This document shows positions 51,901 through 60,262 of a stretch of 64,000 bases of DNA, in pieces (within the stretch, counting starts at the first letter, position 1; each line of letters opens with the position of its first letter). This stretch comes from Pseudomonas farsensis (lineage in GTDB: Bacteria > Pseudomonadota > Gammaproteobacteria > Pseudomonadales > Pseudomonadaceae). Both the position numbers and the translations under genes were made by a program. The notes below the pieces were generated by a model. The model was not told the DNA's origin and did not search any database. It worked only from the letters and a program-made list of their open reading frames with translations. The DNA lies in the NCBI RefSeq assembly GCF_014268805.2, contig NZ_JABWRF020000003.1:276001-340000 (forward strand), read 5' to 3'.

Positions 51901-52440
51901 CGCCAGCGCATCATCGACCTCAAGCCCGCGCGCGATACGCAAACCATCGCCGGGATGATCATTGCCCTGCGGGTGATGAAGAACAAGAAGGGCGACAAGA
52001 TGGGCTTTGTCACCCTCGATGACCGCTCCGGGCGCATCGAAGCCTCGCTGTTTGCCGACTCGTTCATGGCCGCCCAGGCGCTGCTGCAGCCTGATGCCAT
52101 GGTGGTGGTGGAGGGCGAGGTGAGCAATGACGACTTCTCCGGTGGCCTGCGCCTGCGCGTCAAGCAGGTGATGACCATGGAGGATGCGCGTACCAAGCTT
52201 GCCGAAAGCCTGCGCCTGAAAGTCGCCCATGATGCGCTCAAGGGCGACCGCCTGAAGTGGCTGGGCGAACTGATCACCCGCCACCGTGGTGGCTGCCCGA
52301 TCACCTTGGAGTACACAGGTGCCGATGCCAAGGCGATGCTGCAGTTTGGCGAGCAATGGACCATCGACCCGGCTGATGGCCTTATCCAGGCTCTGCGTGA
52401 CCAGTTCGGGCGTGAGAACGTCTTCCTGCAATATCGTTGA
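48916..52440 (+). CDS. dnaE: DNA polymerase III alpha subunit
   Basis: DnaE is the replicative polymerase. The 1174-residue protein starts at ATG 48916 (AGGA nine bases upstream), giving PVSFVHLRVHSEFSLVDGLV, the PHP domain. The catalytic aspartates of the palm are Asp403 and Asp405 in PDFDVDFCMDGRDR; GPGRGSGAGSLVAY precedes them, and the third Asp lies in the FDKDDVEAAGLVKFDFLG stretch. The tandem helix-hairpin-helix and OB domain (IAGMIIALRVMKNKKGDKMG, near 1020) follow. It is full length. accA follows after 105 bases, as in E. coli and other pseudomonads. Confidence 0.98.
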   Translation: MPVSFVHLRVHSEFSLVDGLVRIKPLAKALAGMNMPAVAITDQSNMCSLVKFYKTAMGAGIKPICGADLWLAGTDPDTPLTRICFLAMNPQGYRNLTELISRGWTEGQRNGLVVIQRDWVAPASEGLIALSAGKEGDIGAALMAGRQADAELLLADWLRMFPDRFYVEVQRTNRAGDEEYVHAAVALADKLGAPLVATNDVRFIKQTDFDAHETRVCIGEGWTLDDPRRPRGYSDQQYLKSAEEMADLFSDLPDAIANTVEIAKRCNITVQLGKYFLPDFPTPNGMGIDDYLRHVSHEGLEERLAVLWPKETTPNYEEKRQVYLDRLKFELDIIIQMGFPGYFLIVMDFIKWAKNNDVPVGPGRGSGAGSLVAYVLKITDLDPLAYDLLFERFLNPERVSMPDFDVDFCMDGRDRVIDYVAETYGRNAVSQIITFGTMAAKAVVRDVARVQGKSYGLADRLSKMIPFEVGMTLEKAYEQEEILRDFLKSDEDGREIWDMALKLEGVTRGTGKHAGGVVIAPTKLTDFSPIACDEEGGGLVTQFDKDDVEAAGLVKFDFLGLRTLTIIKWAMETINRERAKVDLPDLVIDFIPLDDRKTYELLQKAETTAVFQLESRGMKELIKKLKPDCLEDLIALVALFRPGPLQSGMVDDFINRKHGRAELAYPHADYQYEGLKPVLAPTYGIILYQEQVMQIAQVMAGYTLGGADMLRRAMGKKKPEEMAKQRGGFIEGCVANNIEADLAGNIFDLVEKFAGYGFNKSHSAAYGLVSYQTAWLKTHYPAPFMAAVLSADMHNTDKVVVLIEEVRSMKLRLDAPDVNASEFKFTVNDDGRIIYGLGAIKGVGEGPVEAIVEARSQGGPFKDLFDFCERVDLKRVNKRTLDALIRSGALDRLGPHFHDEIKAYQANIDRNRAVLLSALEEAIKAAEQTARTADSGHVDLFGGLFVEEDSDVYANHHKVRELTLKERLKGEKDTLGLYLTGHPIDEYEAEIRRFARQRIIDLKPARDTQTIAGMIIALRVMKNKKGDKMGFVTLDDRSGRIEASLFADSFMAAQALLQPDAMVVVEGEVSNDDFSGGLRLRVKQVMTMEDARTKLAESLRLKVAHDALKGDRLKWLGELITRHRGGCPITLEYTGADAKAMLQFGEQWTIDPADGLIQALRDQFGRENVFLQYR

Positions 52441-52545
52441 AACGACACATTTTAATCTCGACCTTTATGCGCCTGATCCCTTAAGGTATGGCGCCAAACG
52501 GATCAACCGGCCGGCCGCCTGGCCGTAGACCCAAGACGGAAGCTT

Positions 52546-53493
52546 ATGAACCCGAATTTCCTCGATTTCGAACAGCCGATTGCCGACCTGCAAGCCAAGA
52601 TCGAAGAGCTGCGCCTGGTAGGCAACGACAACTCGCTGAACATCAGCGATGAAATTTCCCGTCTGCAAGAAAAGAGCAGCACCCTGACCGAAAGTATTTT
52701 CGGCAACCTGACCAGCTGGCAGATCGCTCGCCTGGCACGTCACCCGCGCCGTCCGTACACCCTCGACTACATCGAGCACGTGTTCGACGAGTTCGAAGAA
52801 CTGCACGGCGACCGTCACTTCTCCGACGACGCCGCCATTGTTGGCGGTACCGCGCGCTTGAATGACAAGCCAGTGATGATCATCGGCCACCAGAAAGGCC
52901 GTGAAGTGCGTGAAAAGGTCCGTCGCAACTTCGGCATGCCACGCCCTGAGGGCTACCGCAAGGCGTGCCGCCTGATGGAAATGGCCGAGCGCTTCAAGAT
53001 GCCGATCCTGACCTTCATCGACACCCCCGGCGCCTACCCAGGCATCGACGCCGAAGAGCGCAACCAGAGCGAGGCGATTGCCTGGAACCTGCGTGTCATG
53101 GCCCGCCTGAAAACCCCGATCATCGCCACTGTAATCGGTGAAGGTGGTTCTGGCGGCGCACTCGCCATCGGTGTCTGCGACCAGTTGAACATGCTGCAGT
53201 ACTCCACCTACGCGGTGATCTCGCCAGAAGGCTGCGCCTCGATCCTGTGGAAGACTGCCGACAAGGCCGCTGACGCTGCCGAAGCCATGGGCATCACCGC
53301 CGAGCGCCTGAAGAGCCTGAACATCGTCGACAAGGTCATCCAGGAGCCGCTGGGCGGCGCCCACCGTGACCCGGCCAAAATGGCCAGCAACGTGCGCGCC
53401 GATCTGATCGAACAGCTGGACATGCTGGGCAAGCTTGACCACGAAACGCTGCTCAAGCGTCGTTATGACCGCTTGATGAGCTACGGTCTGTAA
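52546..53493 (+). CDS. accA: Acetyl-CoA carboxylase carboxyltransferase, alpha subunit
   Basis: AccA, with AccD, transfers the carboxyl group from biotin to acetyl-CoA to form malonyl-CoA. The 315-residue product shows MNPNFLDFEQPIADLQAKIEE, the DRHFSDDAAIVGG segment, FIDTPGAYPGIDAEERNQSEA, and the GEGGSGGALAIGVCD oxyanion-hole region typical of the crotonase-like carboxyltransferase fold. A GC-rich hairpin follows the stop and probably ends the dnaE-accA transcript in part. Confidence 0.97.
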   Translation: MNPNFLDFEQPIADLQAKIEELRLVGNDNSLNISDEISRLQEKSSTLTESIFGNLTSWQIARLARHPRRPYTLDYIEHVFDEFEELHGDRHFSDDAAIVGGTARLNDKPVMIIGHQKGREVREKVRRNFGMPRPEGYRKACRLMEMAERFKMPILTFIDTPGAYPGIDAEERNQSEAIAWNLRVMARLKTPIIATVIGEGGSGGALAIGVCDQLNMLQYSTYAVISPEGCASILWKTADKAADAAEAMGITAERLKSLNIVDKVIQEPLGGAHRDPAKMASNVRADLIEQLDMLGKLDHETLLKRRYDRLMSYGL

Positions 53494-53499
53494 TGTGCA

Positions 53500-53522
53500 C
53501 GGGGGCGCCAAAAGCGCCCCCG
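53500..53522 (+). terminator. Hairpin after accA
   Basis: CGGGGGCGC (53500-53508) pairs with GCGCCCCCG (53514-53522) across CAAAA. Only a short, broken T run (GCTATTTC) follows. Confidence 0.7.
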
Positions 53523-53547
53523 GCTATTTCACTGCTCTGAGGCCCTG

Positions 53548-54831
53548 ATGCTCAGCCTCACCCCTTGGCTTTCAGCCCCCGCCTGGTACATCGCCTTCTC
53601 TGGTGGCCTCGATTCCACCGTCTTGCTGCACCTGTTGGCCGACTACGCACGCCAGCATCCAACGCCCCCGCTGCGTGCCATTCACGTACACCACGGCCTG
53701 CAATCTGCCGCCGATGCCTGGCCCTGCCACTGCAAGGCGGTCTGCGCAGCCTTGGGCATCGAGCTTGACGTTATCCCTGTCACGGTCGCCTCCGGCGCCA
53801 GCGTCGAGCAGGCTGCCCGCGATGCGCGTTATGGCGCGTTCGAGAAGCTGTTGAGCCCCGGCGCGGTGCTGTTCACTGGCCAGCACCGCGACGATCAGGC
53901 CGAGACCTTGCTGTTTCGCCTGTTGCGTGGCGCCGGGCTGCGTGGGCTTTCGGCCATGCCCGAGGCGCGTGCGCTGGGGCAGGGCAGGGTGGTGCGCCCC
54001 TTGTTGAAACTGTCGCGCCAGCAGTTGCAGGCCTACGCCAATGCGCAGGGTTTGGCCTGGATCGAGGACCCGAGCAACGCAGATACGGCCATGGCGCGTA
54101 ATTTCTTGCGCGGCGAGGTGCTGCCGCTGCTACACGGGCGCTGGCCTGCCGCTGCCAGCAACTTCGCCCGCAGCGCCGAGCACCTCGGTGAAGCGCTGGG
54201 CCTGCTCGATGAACTGGCCGCTGAGGACCTGGCGCAGGCCTGCGGCAAAGCGCCGCTCCCCTGGCTTGGGCTGGCCTCTCTAGACCTGGCAACCCTCAAG
54301 GCGTTGTCGCCTGCCCGCCAGCGCAACGCCTTGCAGTTCTGGCTGAGCCAGCGCACGCGGTTGCCAGACAGCCGCCACTGGGCAGGCTGGGAGGCGTTGC
54401 GCGATGCCGGCGCCGATGCCTGCCCTATCTGGCGGCTGGAAGGTGGTGAGGTGCAGCGCAGCAACGGGCGTATCTGGTGGCTGAGCGGGGCCTGGTTGCA
54501 GCCGGTCGGTGCCGGCCTGCCATGGCCAGACCCTTCGCAGGTGCTGGAGTTGCCCGGCAACGGCAGCGTTCGCCTGGAAGCCGGCGCAGCCCTTGCCGGC
54601 CTGCGCATTGCCTACCGGCACGGTGGCGAGGTCGTGCATATAGAGGGGCGCGGCCACCGCGACCTGAAGCGCCTGCTCAATGCGCTGCACATCCCTCATT
54701 TCGTGCGTCCGCGCCTGCCGTTGCTATATTGCGGCGACCAGTTGCTGGCGGTAGCCAACGTTGCGTTGCGCACTGAGGCGAATTGCCAGCTTCATTGGCT
54801 TGCGCCGACCGACGTGCAAGGTTTGAGCTGA
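53548..54831 (+). CDS. tilS: tRNA(Ile)-lysidine synthase
   Basis: TilS attaches lysine to C34 of the tRNA that reads AUA codons, changing both its codon and amino acid identity; it is essential. The 427-residue protein has the PP-loop ATP motif SGGLDST (18-24), the HHGLQ segment, GQHRDDQAETLLFRLLRGAG for tRNA and ATP contact, and a C-terminal domain ending in the LPLLYCGDQLLAVANV stretch. It lies between accA and pyrG, a common pseudomonad order. Confidence 0.95.
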   Translation: MLSLTPWLSAPAWYIAFSGGLDSTVLLHLLADYARQHPTPPLRAIHVHHGLQSAADAWPCHCKAVCAALGIELDVIPVTVASGASVEQAARDARYGAFEKLLSPGAVLFTGQHRDDQAETLLFRLLRGAGLRGLSAMPEARALGQGRVVRPLLKLSRQQLQAYANAQGLAWIEDPSNADTAMARNFLRGEVLPLLHGRWPAAASNFARSAEHLGEALGLLDELAAEDLAQACGKAPLPWLGLASLDLATLKALSPARQRNALQFWLSQRTRLPDSRHWAGWEALRDAGADACPIWRLEGGEVQRSNGRIWWLSGAWLQPVGAGLPWPDPSQVLELPGNGSVRLEAGAALAGLRIAYRHGGEVVHIEGRGHRDLKRLLNALHIPHFVRPRLPLLYCGDQLLAVANVALRTEANCQLHWLAPTDVQGLS

Positions 54832-55100
54832 AGGGTACATTCCGGTAGACTACCCTCCCTTCTTGATACAACTTCTGTGGCTTCCTCGAAAACACAGCGG
54901 TTGCCGATTACCAAGCAGTTTTTTGCTGGGCTGATTCTTAAAATGACGAGCGAGCTCCATGCCGGGGATACCCCTGGTCTGTACAGACGCGACAGTTGTT
55001 CGAGATGCACTGTGATTGACGCAGGTGATCGGGGGCTTCGGCCTTCCTTCGCTTTCTCCGGCGGCCCATGCCGCCTTAACGCAGACTTCTAGGGTTTTTC

Positions 55101-56729
55101 ATGACGCGCTACATATTCGTCACGGGCGGTGTTGTTTCTTCATTGGGGAAAGGCATTGCCTCGGCTTCCCTGGCGGCCATCCTGGAAGCGCGGGGGCTCA
55201 AGGTCACCATGCTCAAGCTGGACCCATACATCAACGTCGATCCGGGCACCATGAGCCCGTTCCAGCACGGTGAAGTATTCGTCACGCACGACGGCGCCGA
55301 GACCGACCTCGACCTGGGCCACTACGAGCGGTTCATCCGCACCACGATGACCCAGAACAACAACTTCACCACCGGCCGCATCTACGAGCACGTACTGCGC
55401 AAAGAACGCCGTGGTGATTACCTGGGCGCGACCATCCAGGTCATCCCGCACATCACCGACGAAATCAAGCGCCGCATCATCAAGGGTGCCGGTGACGCCG
55501 ATGTCGCTCTGGTCGAAATCGGTGGCACTGTGGGCGACATCGAGTCGCAGCCGTTCCTCGAGGCCATTCGCCAGTTGCGTGTCGAAGTCGGCTCCAAGCG
55601 CGCCATGCTGATGCACCTGACGCTGGTGCCGTACATCGCCACTGCCGGTGAAACCAAGACCAAGCCGACCCAGCACTCGGTCAAGGAACTGCGCTCCATC
55701 GGCCTGCAGCCAGACGTGCTGATCTGCCGCTCCGACCACCCGGTCGATGCTTCGTCGCGTCGCAAGATCGCGCTGTTCACCAACGTTGAAGAGCGTGCGG
55801 TGATTTCGCTGGAAGACGTCGACACCATCTACAAGATTCCTGGCGTGCTGCATGCTCAAGGCCTGGATGACTTCGTCGTCGAGCGGTTCGGCCTGCAGTG
55901 CAACAGCGCAGACCTGTCCGAGTGGGACAAGGTGGTCGATGCCAAGCTCAACCCTGAGCAGGAAGTCACCATCGCCATGGTCGGCAAGTACATGGAGCTG
56001 CTCGATGCGTACAAGTCGCTGATCGAAGCGATGAGCCACGCCGGCATCACCAACCGTACCAAGGTCAACCTGCGCTACATCGACTCCGAAGACATCGAGA
56101 ACCAGGGCACCAGCCTGCTCGAAGGTGCCGATGCCATTCTGGTTCCGGGCGGCTTCGGTCTGCGCGGCGTCGAAGGCAAGATCACCGCGGTGCAGTACGC
56201 CCGTGAGAACAAGGTTCCGTACCTGGGTATCTGCCTGGGCATGCAGGTCGCGGTCATCGAGTTCGCCCGTAACGTGGTGGGCTGGAAAGACGCCAACTCC
56301 ACCGAATTCGACCGCAACAGCGGGCACCCGGTTGTCGGCCTGATCACCGAGTGGGCAGATGCCACCGGCGCTGTCGAAACCCGTACCGAAGCTTCCGACC
56401 TGGGCGGCACCATGCGTCTGGGCGCCCAGGACTGCCAACTGGCGGCCGGCTCCAAGGTGCACGACTGCTACGGCAAGGACGTGATCACCGAGCGCCATCG
56501 CCACCGCTACGAAGTGAACAACAACCTGCTGCCACAGCTGGTTGAAGCCGGCCTGCAGGTTTCCGGCCGTTCCGAAGACGGCGCGCTGGTAGAAGTGGTC
56601 GAGTCCAAGGATCACCCTTGGTTCGTCGCCTGCCAGTTCCACCCGGAATTCACCTCCACGCCGCGTGACGGCCACCCGCTGTTCAGCGGCTTCGTCAAGG
56701 CTGCCCTGGCGCAGAAGAACAAGGCCTGA
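55101..56729 (+). CDS. pyrG: CTP synthase
   Basis: PyrG makes CTP from UTP, ATP and glutamine. The 542-residue enzyme has the N-terminal synthetase domain beginning TRYIFVTGGVVSSLGKGIAS and a C-terminal class I glutaminase with nucleophile Cys378 in LGICLGMQ and the HPEF motif near the end. All domains are intact. kdsA starts 3 bases after the stop. The 269-base region upstream holds no clear promoter or gene. Confidence 0.98.
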   Translation: MTRYIFVTGGVVSSLGKGIASASLAAILEARGLKVTMLKLDPYINVDPGTMSPFQHGEVFVTHDGAETDLDLGHYERFIRTTMTQNNNFTTGRIYEHVLRKERRGDYLGATIQVIPHITDEIKRRIIKGAGDADVALVEIGGTVGDIESQPFLEAIRQLRVEVGSKRAMLMHLTLVPYIATAGETKTKPTQHSVKELRSIGLQPDVLICRSDHPVDASSRRKIALFTNVEERAVISLEDVDTIYKIPGVLHAQGLDDFVVERFGLQCNSADLSEWDKVVDAKLNPEQEVTIAMVGKYMELLDAYKSLIEAMSHAGITNRTKVNLRYIDSEDIENQGTSLLEGADAILVPGGFGLRGVEGKITAVQYARENKVPYLGICLGMQVAVIEFARNVVGWKDANSTEFDRNSGHPVVGLITEWADATGAVETRTEASDLGGTMRLGAQDCQLAAGSKVHDCYGKDVITERHRHRYEVNNNLLPQLVEAGLQVSGRSEDGALVEVVESKDHPWFVACQFHPEFTSTPRDGHPLFSGFVKAALAQKNKA

Positions 56730-56732
56730 TTC

Positions 56733-57578
56733 ATGACTCAGAAGATCATTCGCGTCGGTAACATCGAGATCGCCAACGACAAGCCGTTCGTCCTGTTCGG
56801 CGGCATGAACGTTCTGGAATCCCGTGATCTGGCCCTGAAGGTCTGCGAGGAATACGTGCGGGTTACCGAAAAGCTCGGTATCCCCTACGTGTTCAAGGCC
56901 AGCTTCGACAAAGCCAACCGCTCGTCGGTCAGCTCCTATCGCGGCCCGGGCATGGAAGAAGGCCTGAAGATCTTCCAGGAGATCAAGCAGACCTTCAACG
57001 TGCCGGTGATCACCGATGTGCACGAGCCGTACCAGTGCCAGCCGGTCGCCGAAGTGTGCGACATCATCCAGTTGCCGGCTTTCCTGTCGCGCCAGACGGA
57101 CCTGGTGGTGGCAATGGCCAAGACCGGTGCGGTGATCAACATCAAGAAGGCGCAGTTCCTGGCGCCGCACGAGATGAAACACATCCTCGCCAAGTGCGTC
57201 GAGGCCGGCAACGACCAGCTCATCCTGTGTGAGCGCGGTTCGAGCTTTGGCTACAACAACCTGGTCGTCGACATGCTCGGCTTCGGCATCATGAAGCAGT
57301 TCGAGTACCCGGTGTTCTTCGACGTCACCCACGCGCTGCAAATGCCCGGTGGCCGTTCCGATTCCGCCGGTGGCCGCCGTGCCCAGGTTACCGACCTGGC
57401 CAAGGCCGGCATGAGCCAAGGCCTTGCCGGCCTGTTCCTCGAAGCCCACCCAGACCCGGACAACGCCAAGTGCGATGGCCCGTGCGCCCTGCGCCTGGAC
57501 AAACTGGAGCCGTTCCTCAGCCAGCTCAAGCAGCTGGATGACCTGGTGAAAAGTTTTCCGACGGTAGAAACCGCGTAA
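56733..57578 (+). CDS. kdsA: 3-deoxy-8-phosphooctulonate (Kdo-8-P) synthase
   Basis: KdsA condenses PEP with arabinose 5-phosphate to give Kdo 8-phosphate for the LPS inner core. The 281-residue TIM-barrel enzyme shows FVLFGGMNVLESRDLAL (the usual GPC of E. coli reads GGM here, as in Pseudomonas), FKASFDKANRSSVSSYRGPG, and FDVTHALQMPGG. It lacks the metal-ligand Cys near the N-terminus, suggesting the metal-independent class. It is co-transcribed with pyrG. Confidence 0.96.
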   Translation: MTQKIIRVGNIEIANDKPFVLFGGMNVLESRDLALKVCEEYVRVTEKLGIPYVFKASFDKANRSSVSSYRGPGMEEGLKIFQEIKQTFNVPVITDVHEPYQCQPVAEVCDIIQLPAFLSRQTDLVVAMAKTGAVINIKKAQFLAPHEMKHILAKCVEAGNDQLILCERGSSFGYNNLVVDMLGFGIMKQFEYPVFFDVTHALQMPGGRSDSAGGRRAQVTDLAKAGMSQGLAGLFLEAHPDPDNAKCDGPCALRLDKLEPFLSQLKQLDDLVKSFPTVETA

Positions 57579-57612
57579 AGCGCATTTCTCGGGTAAAGTA
57601 CCGCCCGTTCCA

Positions 57613-57634
57613 CCCCTGACCATCAGGTCAGGGG
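57613..57634 (+). terminator. Hairpin between kdsA and eno
   Basis: CCCCTGACC (57613-57621) pairs perfectly with GGTCAGGGG (57626-57634) across ATCA. It is followed by CTCCCTT, without a real T tract. Confidence 0.65.
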
Positions 57635-57731
57635 CTCCCTTCGCCAGGCCTGCCCGTGCCATGTCGCCTGGTGAACGGCAAGAATTCCCAAAAGTTGCGT
57701 TGTTTTCGTCAATTCTGGAGTGCTTACAACA

Positions 57732-59021
57732 ATGGCAAAGATCGTCGACATCAAAGGTCGTGAAGTTCTCGACTCGCGTGGCAACCCCACCGTGGAAGCC
57801 GATGTGCTGCTCGACAACGGCATCATCGGCAGCGCTTGCGCGCCGTCTGGTGCTTCCACTGGCTCGCGCGAAGCGCTGGAGCTGCGTGATGGCGACAAGA
57901 GCCGTTACATGGGTAAGGGCGTGCTGAAGGCTATCGCCAACATCAATGGCCCGATCCGTGACCTGCTGCTGGGCAAGGACCCATCGGACCAGAAAGCCCT
58001 GGACCGCGCCATGATTGACCTGGACGGCACTGAAAACAAAGCCAAGCTGGGCGCCAACGCCATTCTGGCTGTTTCGCTGGCTGCCGCCAAAGCCGCGGCT
58101 CAGGACCAGGACCTGCCACTGTACGCGCACATTGCCAACCTGAACGGCACCCCGGGCCAGTACTCCATGCCGGTTCCGATGATGAACATCATCAACGGCG
58201 GCGAGCACGCCGACAACAACGTCGATATTCAAGAGTTCATGGTGCAGCCGGTTGGCGCCAAGACCTTCTCCGACGGCCTGCGCATGGGCACCGAAATCTT
58301 CCACCACCTCAAAGCTGTGCTCAAGGCCCGTGGCCTGAACACCGCCGTCGGTGACGAAGGCGGCTTCGCGCCGAACCTGGCTTCCAACGAAGACGCTCTG
58401 GCGGCCATCGCTGAAGCCTGCGAAAAAGCCGGCTACAAACTGGGCACCGACGTGACCCTGGCACTGGACTGCGCGGCTTCCGAATTCTACGAAGACGGCA
58501 AGTACAACCTGTCCGGTGAAGGCAAGTCGTTCGACGCCGAAGGCTTCGCTGACTACCTCAAAGGCTTGACCGAGCGCTTCCCGATCATCTCGATCGAAGA
58601 CGGCCTGGACGAGTCCGACTGGGCTGGCTGGAAAATCCTGACCGACAAGATCGGCGAGAAAGTCCAGCTGGTGGGCGACGACCTGTTCGTTACCAACACC
58701 AAGATCCTCAAGGAAGGCATCGAAAAGGGCATCGGTAACTCGATCCTGATCAAGTTCAACCAGATCGGCTCGCTGACCGAAACCCTCGAAGCCATCCAGA
58801 TGGCCAAGGCTGCCGGCTACACCGCCGTGATCTCGCACCGTTCGGGCGAAACCGAAGACTCCACCATCGCCGACCTGGCTGTGGGTACCGCTGCGGGCCA
58901 GATCAAGACCGGTTCGCTGTGCCGTTCCGACCGCGTCAGCAAGTACAACCAACTGCTGCGCATCGAAGAGCAACTGGGCGCCAAAGCCGTTTACCGCGGC
59001 CGTGCCGAGTTTCGCGGCTGA
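57732..59021 (+). CDS. eno: Enolase
   Basis: Enolase interconverts 2-phosphoglycerate and PEP; in gammaproteobacteria it is also a degradosome component. The 429-residue product starts at ATG 57732, giving AKIVDIKGREVLDSRGNPTVEADV. The metal ligands lie in LALDCAASEFY, IEDGLDESDW and VGDDLFVTN, and the catalytic region ISHRSGETEDSTIADLAVG is intact. Strong codon bias fits high expression. A clear terminator follows at 59107. Confidence 0.98.
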   Translation: MAKIVDIKGREVLDSRGNPTVEADVLLDNGIIGSACAPSGASTGSREALELRDGDKSRYMGKGVLKAIANINGPIRDLLLGKDPSDQKALDRAMIDLDGTENKAKLGANAILAVSLAAAKAAAQDQDLPLYAHIANLNGTPGQYSMPVPMMNIINGGEHADNNVDIQEFMVQPVGAKTFSDGLRMGTEIFHHLKAVLKARGLNTAVGDEGGFAPNLASNEDALAAIAEACEKAGYKLGTDVTLALDCAASEFYEDGKYNLSGEGKSFDAEGFADYLKGLTERFPIISIEDGLDESDWAGWKILTDKIGEKVQLVGDDLFVTNTKILKEGIEKGIGNSILIKFNQIGSLTETLEAIQMAKAAGYTAVISHRSGETEDSTIADLAVGTAAGQIKTGSLCRSDRVSKYNQLLRIEEQLGAKAVYRGRAEFRG

Positions 59022-59106
59022 GCAAGAGATGGTAAAAAGGCAGCAGCCGGGGTGGCCTGAACGTTCGTACTGAATTTTCAGGCCTTTCCTACGGGTTTCT
59101 GTCGAT

Positions 59107-59130
59107 GAAGCCTGGCCTCGGCCAGGCTTC
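59107..59130 (+). terminator. Hairpin after eno
   Basis: GAAGCCTGGCC (59107-59117) and GGCCAGGCTTC (59120-59130) form an 11-bp perfect stem, followed by TTGC. It lies 86 bases after the eno stop and 48 before ftsB. Confidence 0.75.
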
Positions 59131-59177
59131 TTGCTATAGGAAGCTCGCTGCGGCGGCCTTTACACCTGGATACCTTC

Positions 59178-59459
59178 ATGCGCAGTCCTTATTGGTTGTT
59201 TCTTGTTCTGCTCCTGCTGCTCGGCGGCCTGCAATATCGCCTATGGGTCGGTACTGGCAGCCTTGCGCAAGTGACCGAGCTCAAGCAGCAGATTGACGAA
59301 CAGCATGCCGAGAACGAACGGCTGCTGGAGCGTAATCGCGTGCTCGATGCCGAAGTGCTGGAGCTGAAGAAAGGGATGGAGACCGTTGAAGAACGGGCTC
59401 GTCATGAACTGGGGATGGTCAAGGACGGCGAGACCCTCTACCAGCTGCCGCAAAAATGA
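59178..59459 (+). CDS. ftsB: Cell-division protein FtsB
   Basis: FtsB is a small bitopic membrane protein of the FtsQBL divisome subcomplex. The 93-residue product has a short cytoplasmic start, one membrane helix (about residues 3-22, WLFLVLLLLLGGLQYRLW) and a periplasmic coiled coil (about 28-70), ending in the conserved EERARHELGMVKDGETLYQ. It overlaps ispD by 4 bases (ATGA), the order seen in many gammaproteobacteria. Confidence 0.95.
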   Translation: MRSPYWLFLVLLLLLGGLQYRLWVGTGSLAQVTELKQQIDEQHAENERLLERNRVLDAEVLELKKGMETVEERARHELGMVKDGETLYQLPQK

Positions 59460-60163
59460 CTCACCCCTTGCCGGCCTTCTGGGCCGTGATCCCTGCTGCG
59501 GGCGTTGGTGCCCGTATGGCGGCCGACCGTCCCAAGCAGTACCTGATGCTGGGCGGGCAGACGCTTATCGAGCATAGCCTCGACTGTTTTCTCGATCACC
59601 CCACGCTCAAGGGCGTTGTGGTGAGCATTGCCGATGACGACCCTTACTGGCCCGGCCTGCGCTGCGCCAGCGATGGGCGCATCCGTCGCGCCAGCGGTGG
59701 CGCTGAGCGTGCCGACTCGGTGCTCAATGCCTTGCTGCTGTTGCATGCCCAGGGCGCTGCGGATGATGACTGGGTGCTGGTGCACGATGCCGCCCGGCCC
59801 AACCTTGCGCGCACTGACCTGGACCGGCTGTTGGCCGAGCTTGCCGATGACCCGGTGGGTGGCCTGCTGGCGGTGCCGGCGCGTGACACCCTGAAGCGTG
59901 CCGGGGCCGATGGCCGGGTAAGCGCCACTATTGACCGCAGTACCATCTGGCAGGCCTACACACCGCAGATGTTCCGCCTTGGCCTGTTGCACCGAGCGCT
60001 GGCTGAATGCCTGGTGGCGGATGTGGCGGTGACCGATGAATCCTCTGCCATCGAATGGGCCGGCCACGCGCCACGGCTGATCGAAGGGCGCAGTGACAAT
60101 ATCAAGGTGACTCGGCCAGAGGATCTTGAGTGGTTGCGCCAACGCTGGGCTGGGCGGCGCTAG
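59456..60163 (+). CDS. ispD: 2-C-methyl-D-erythritol 4-phosphate cytidylyltransferase
   Basis: IspD couples CTP to MEP in the isoprenoid pathway. The 235-residue protein has the CTP-binding VIPAAGVGARMAADRPKQYLML, with the catalytic Arg and Lys, WVLVHDAARPNL, and the C-terminal KVTRPEDLEW. It starts inside the ftsB stop. In many genomes ispF follows directly; here a LysR gene and the formaldehyde detoxification pair lie in between. Confidence 0.96.
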   Translation: MTHPLPAFWAVIPAAGVGARMAADRPKQYLMLGGQTLIEHSLDCFLDHPTLKGVVVSIADDDPYWPGLRCASDGRIRRASGGAERADSVLNALLLLHAQGAADDDWVLVHDAARPNLARTDLDRLLAELADDPVGGLLAVPARDTLKRAGADGRVSATIDRSTIWQAYTPQMFRLGLLHRALAECLVADVAVTDESSAIEWAGHAPRLIEGRSDNIKVTRPEDLEWLRQRWAGRR

Positions 60164-60175
60164 GGGTTTGCCGTT

Positions 60176-60256
60176 AATGGCCTCATCGCGGGGCAAGCCC
60201 GCTCCCACGCCCATAAGACATTTGTGGGAGCGGGCTTGCCCCGCGATGAGGCCATT
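60176..60256. repeat. Perfect REP inverted pair between convergent genes
   Basis: Two 33-bp arms, 60176-60208 and 60224-60256, are exact reverse complements with a 15-base centre. They begin AATGGCCTCATCGCGGGG and end CCGCGATGAGGCCATT. Set between ispD and the convergent LysR gene, the pair is well placed as a two-way terminator. Confidence 0.9.
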
Positions 60257-60262
60257 ACAAGC

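Noticed and set aside
48913..52431. A similar antisense open frame of about 1170 codons over dnaE, and one of about 770 codons over bamA (41521-43830)
   Set aside because: Long antisense frames are expected in high-GC, codon-biased genes. The translated products are low-complexity His/Gln/Val/Gly-rich and resemble no family.
54844..54854. GGTAG-A-CTACC as a regulatory palindrome before pyrG
   Set aside because: It is too short to stand out, and no promoter or known control element could be tied to it.
55140..58973. A very long open frame (over 1200 codons) on the minus strand across pyrG, kdsA and eno
   Set aside because: It is antisense to three essential, strongly conserved genes, and its protein is a mirror of their codon bias (GC-rich third positions), with no recognisable domain or ribosome site.
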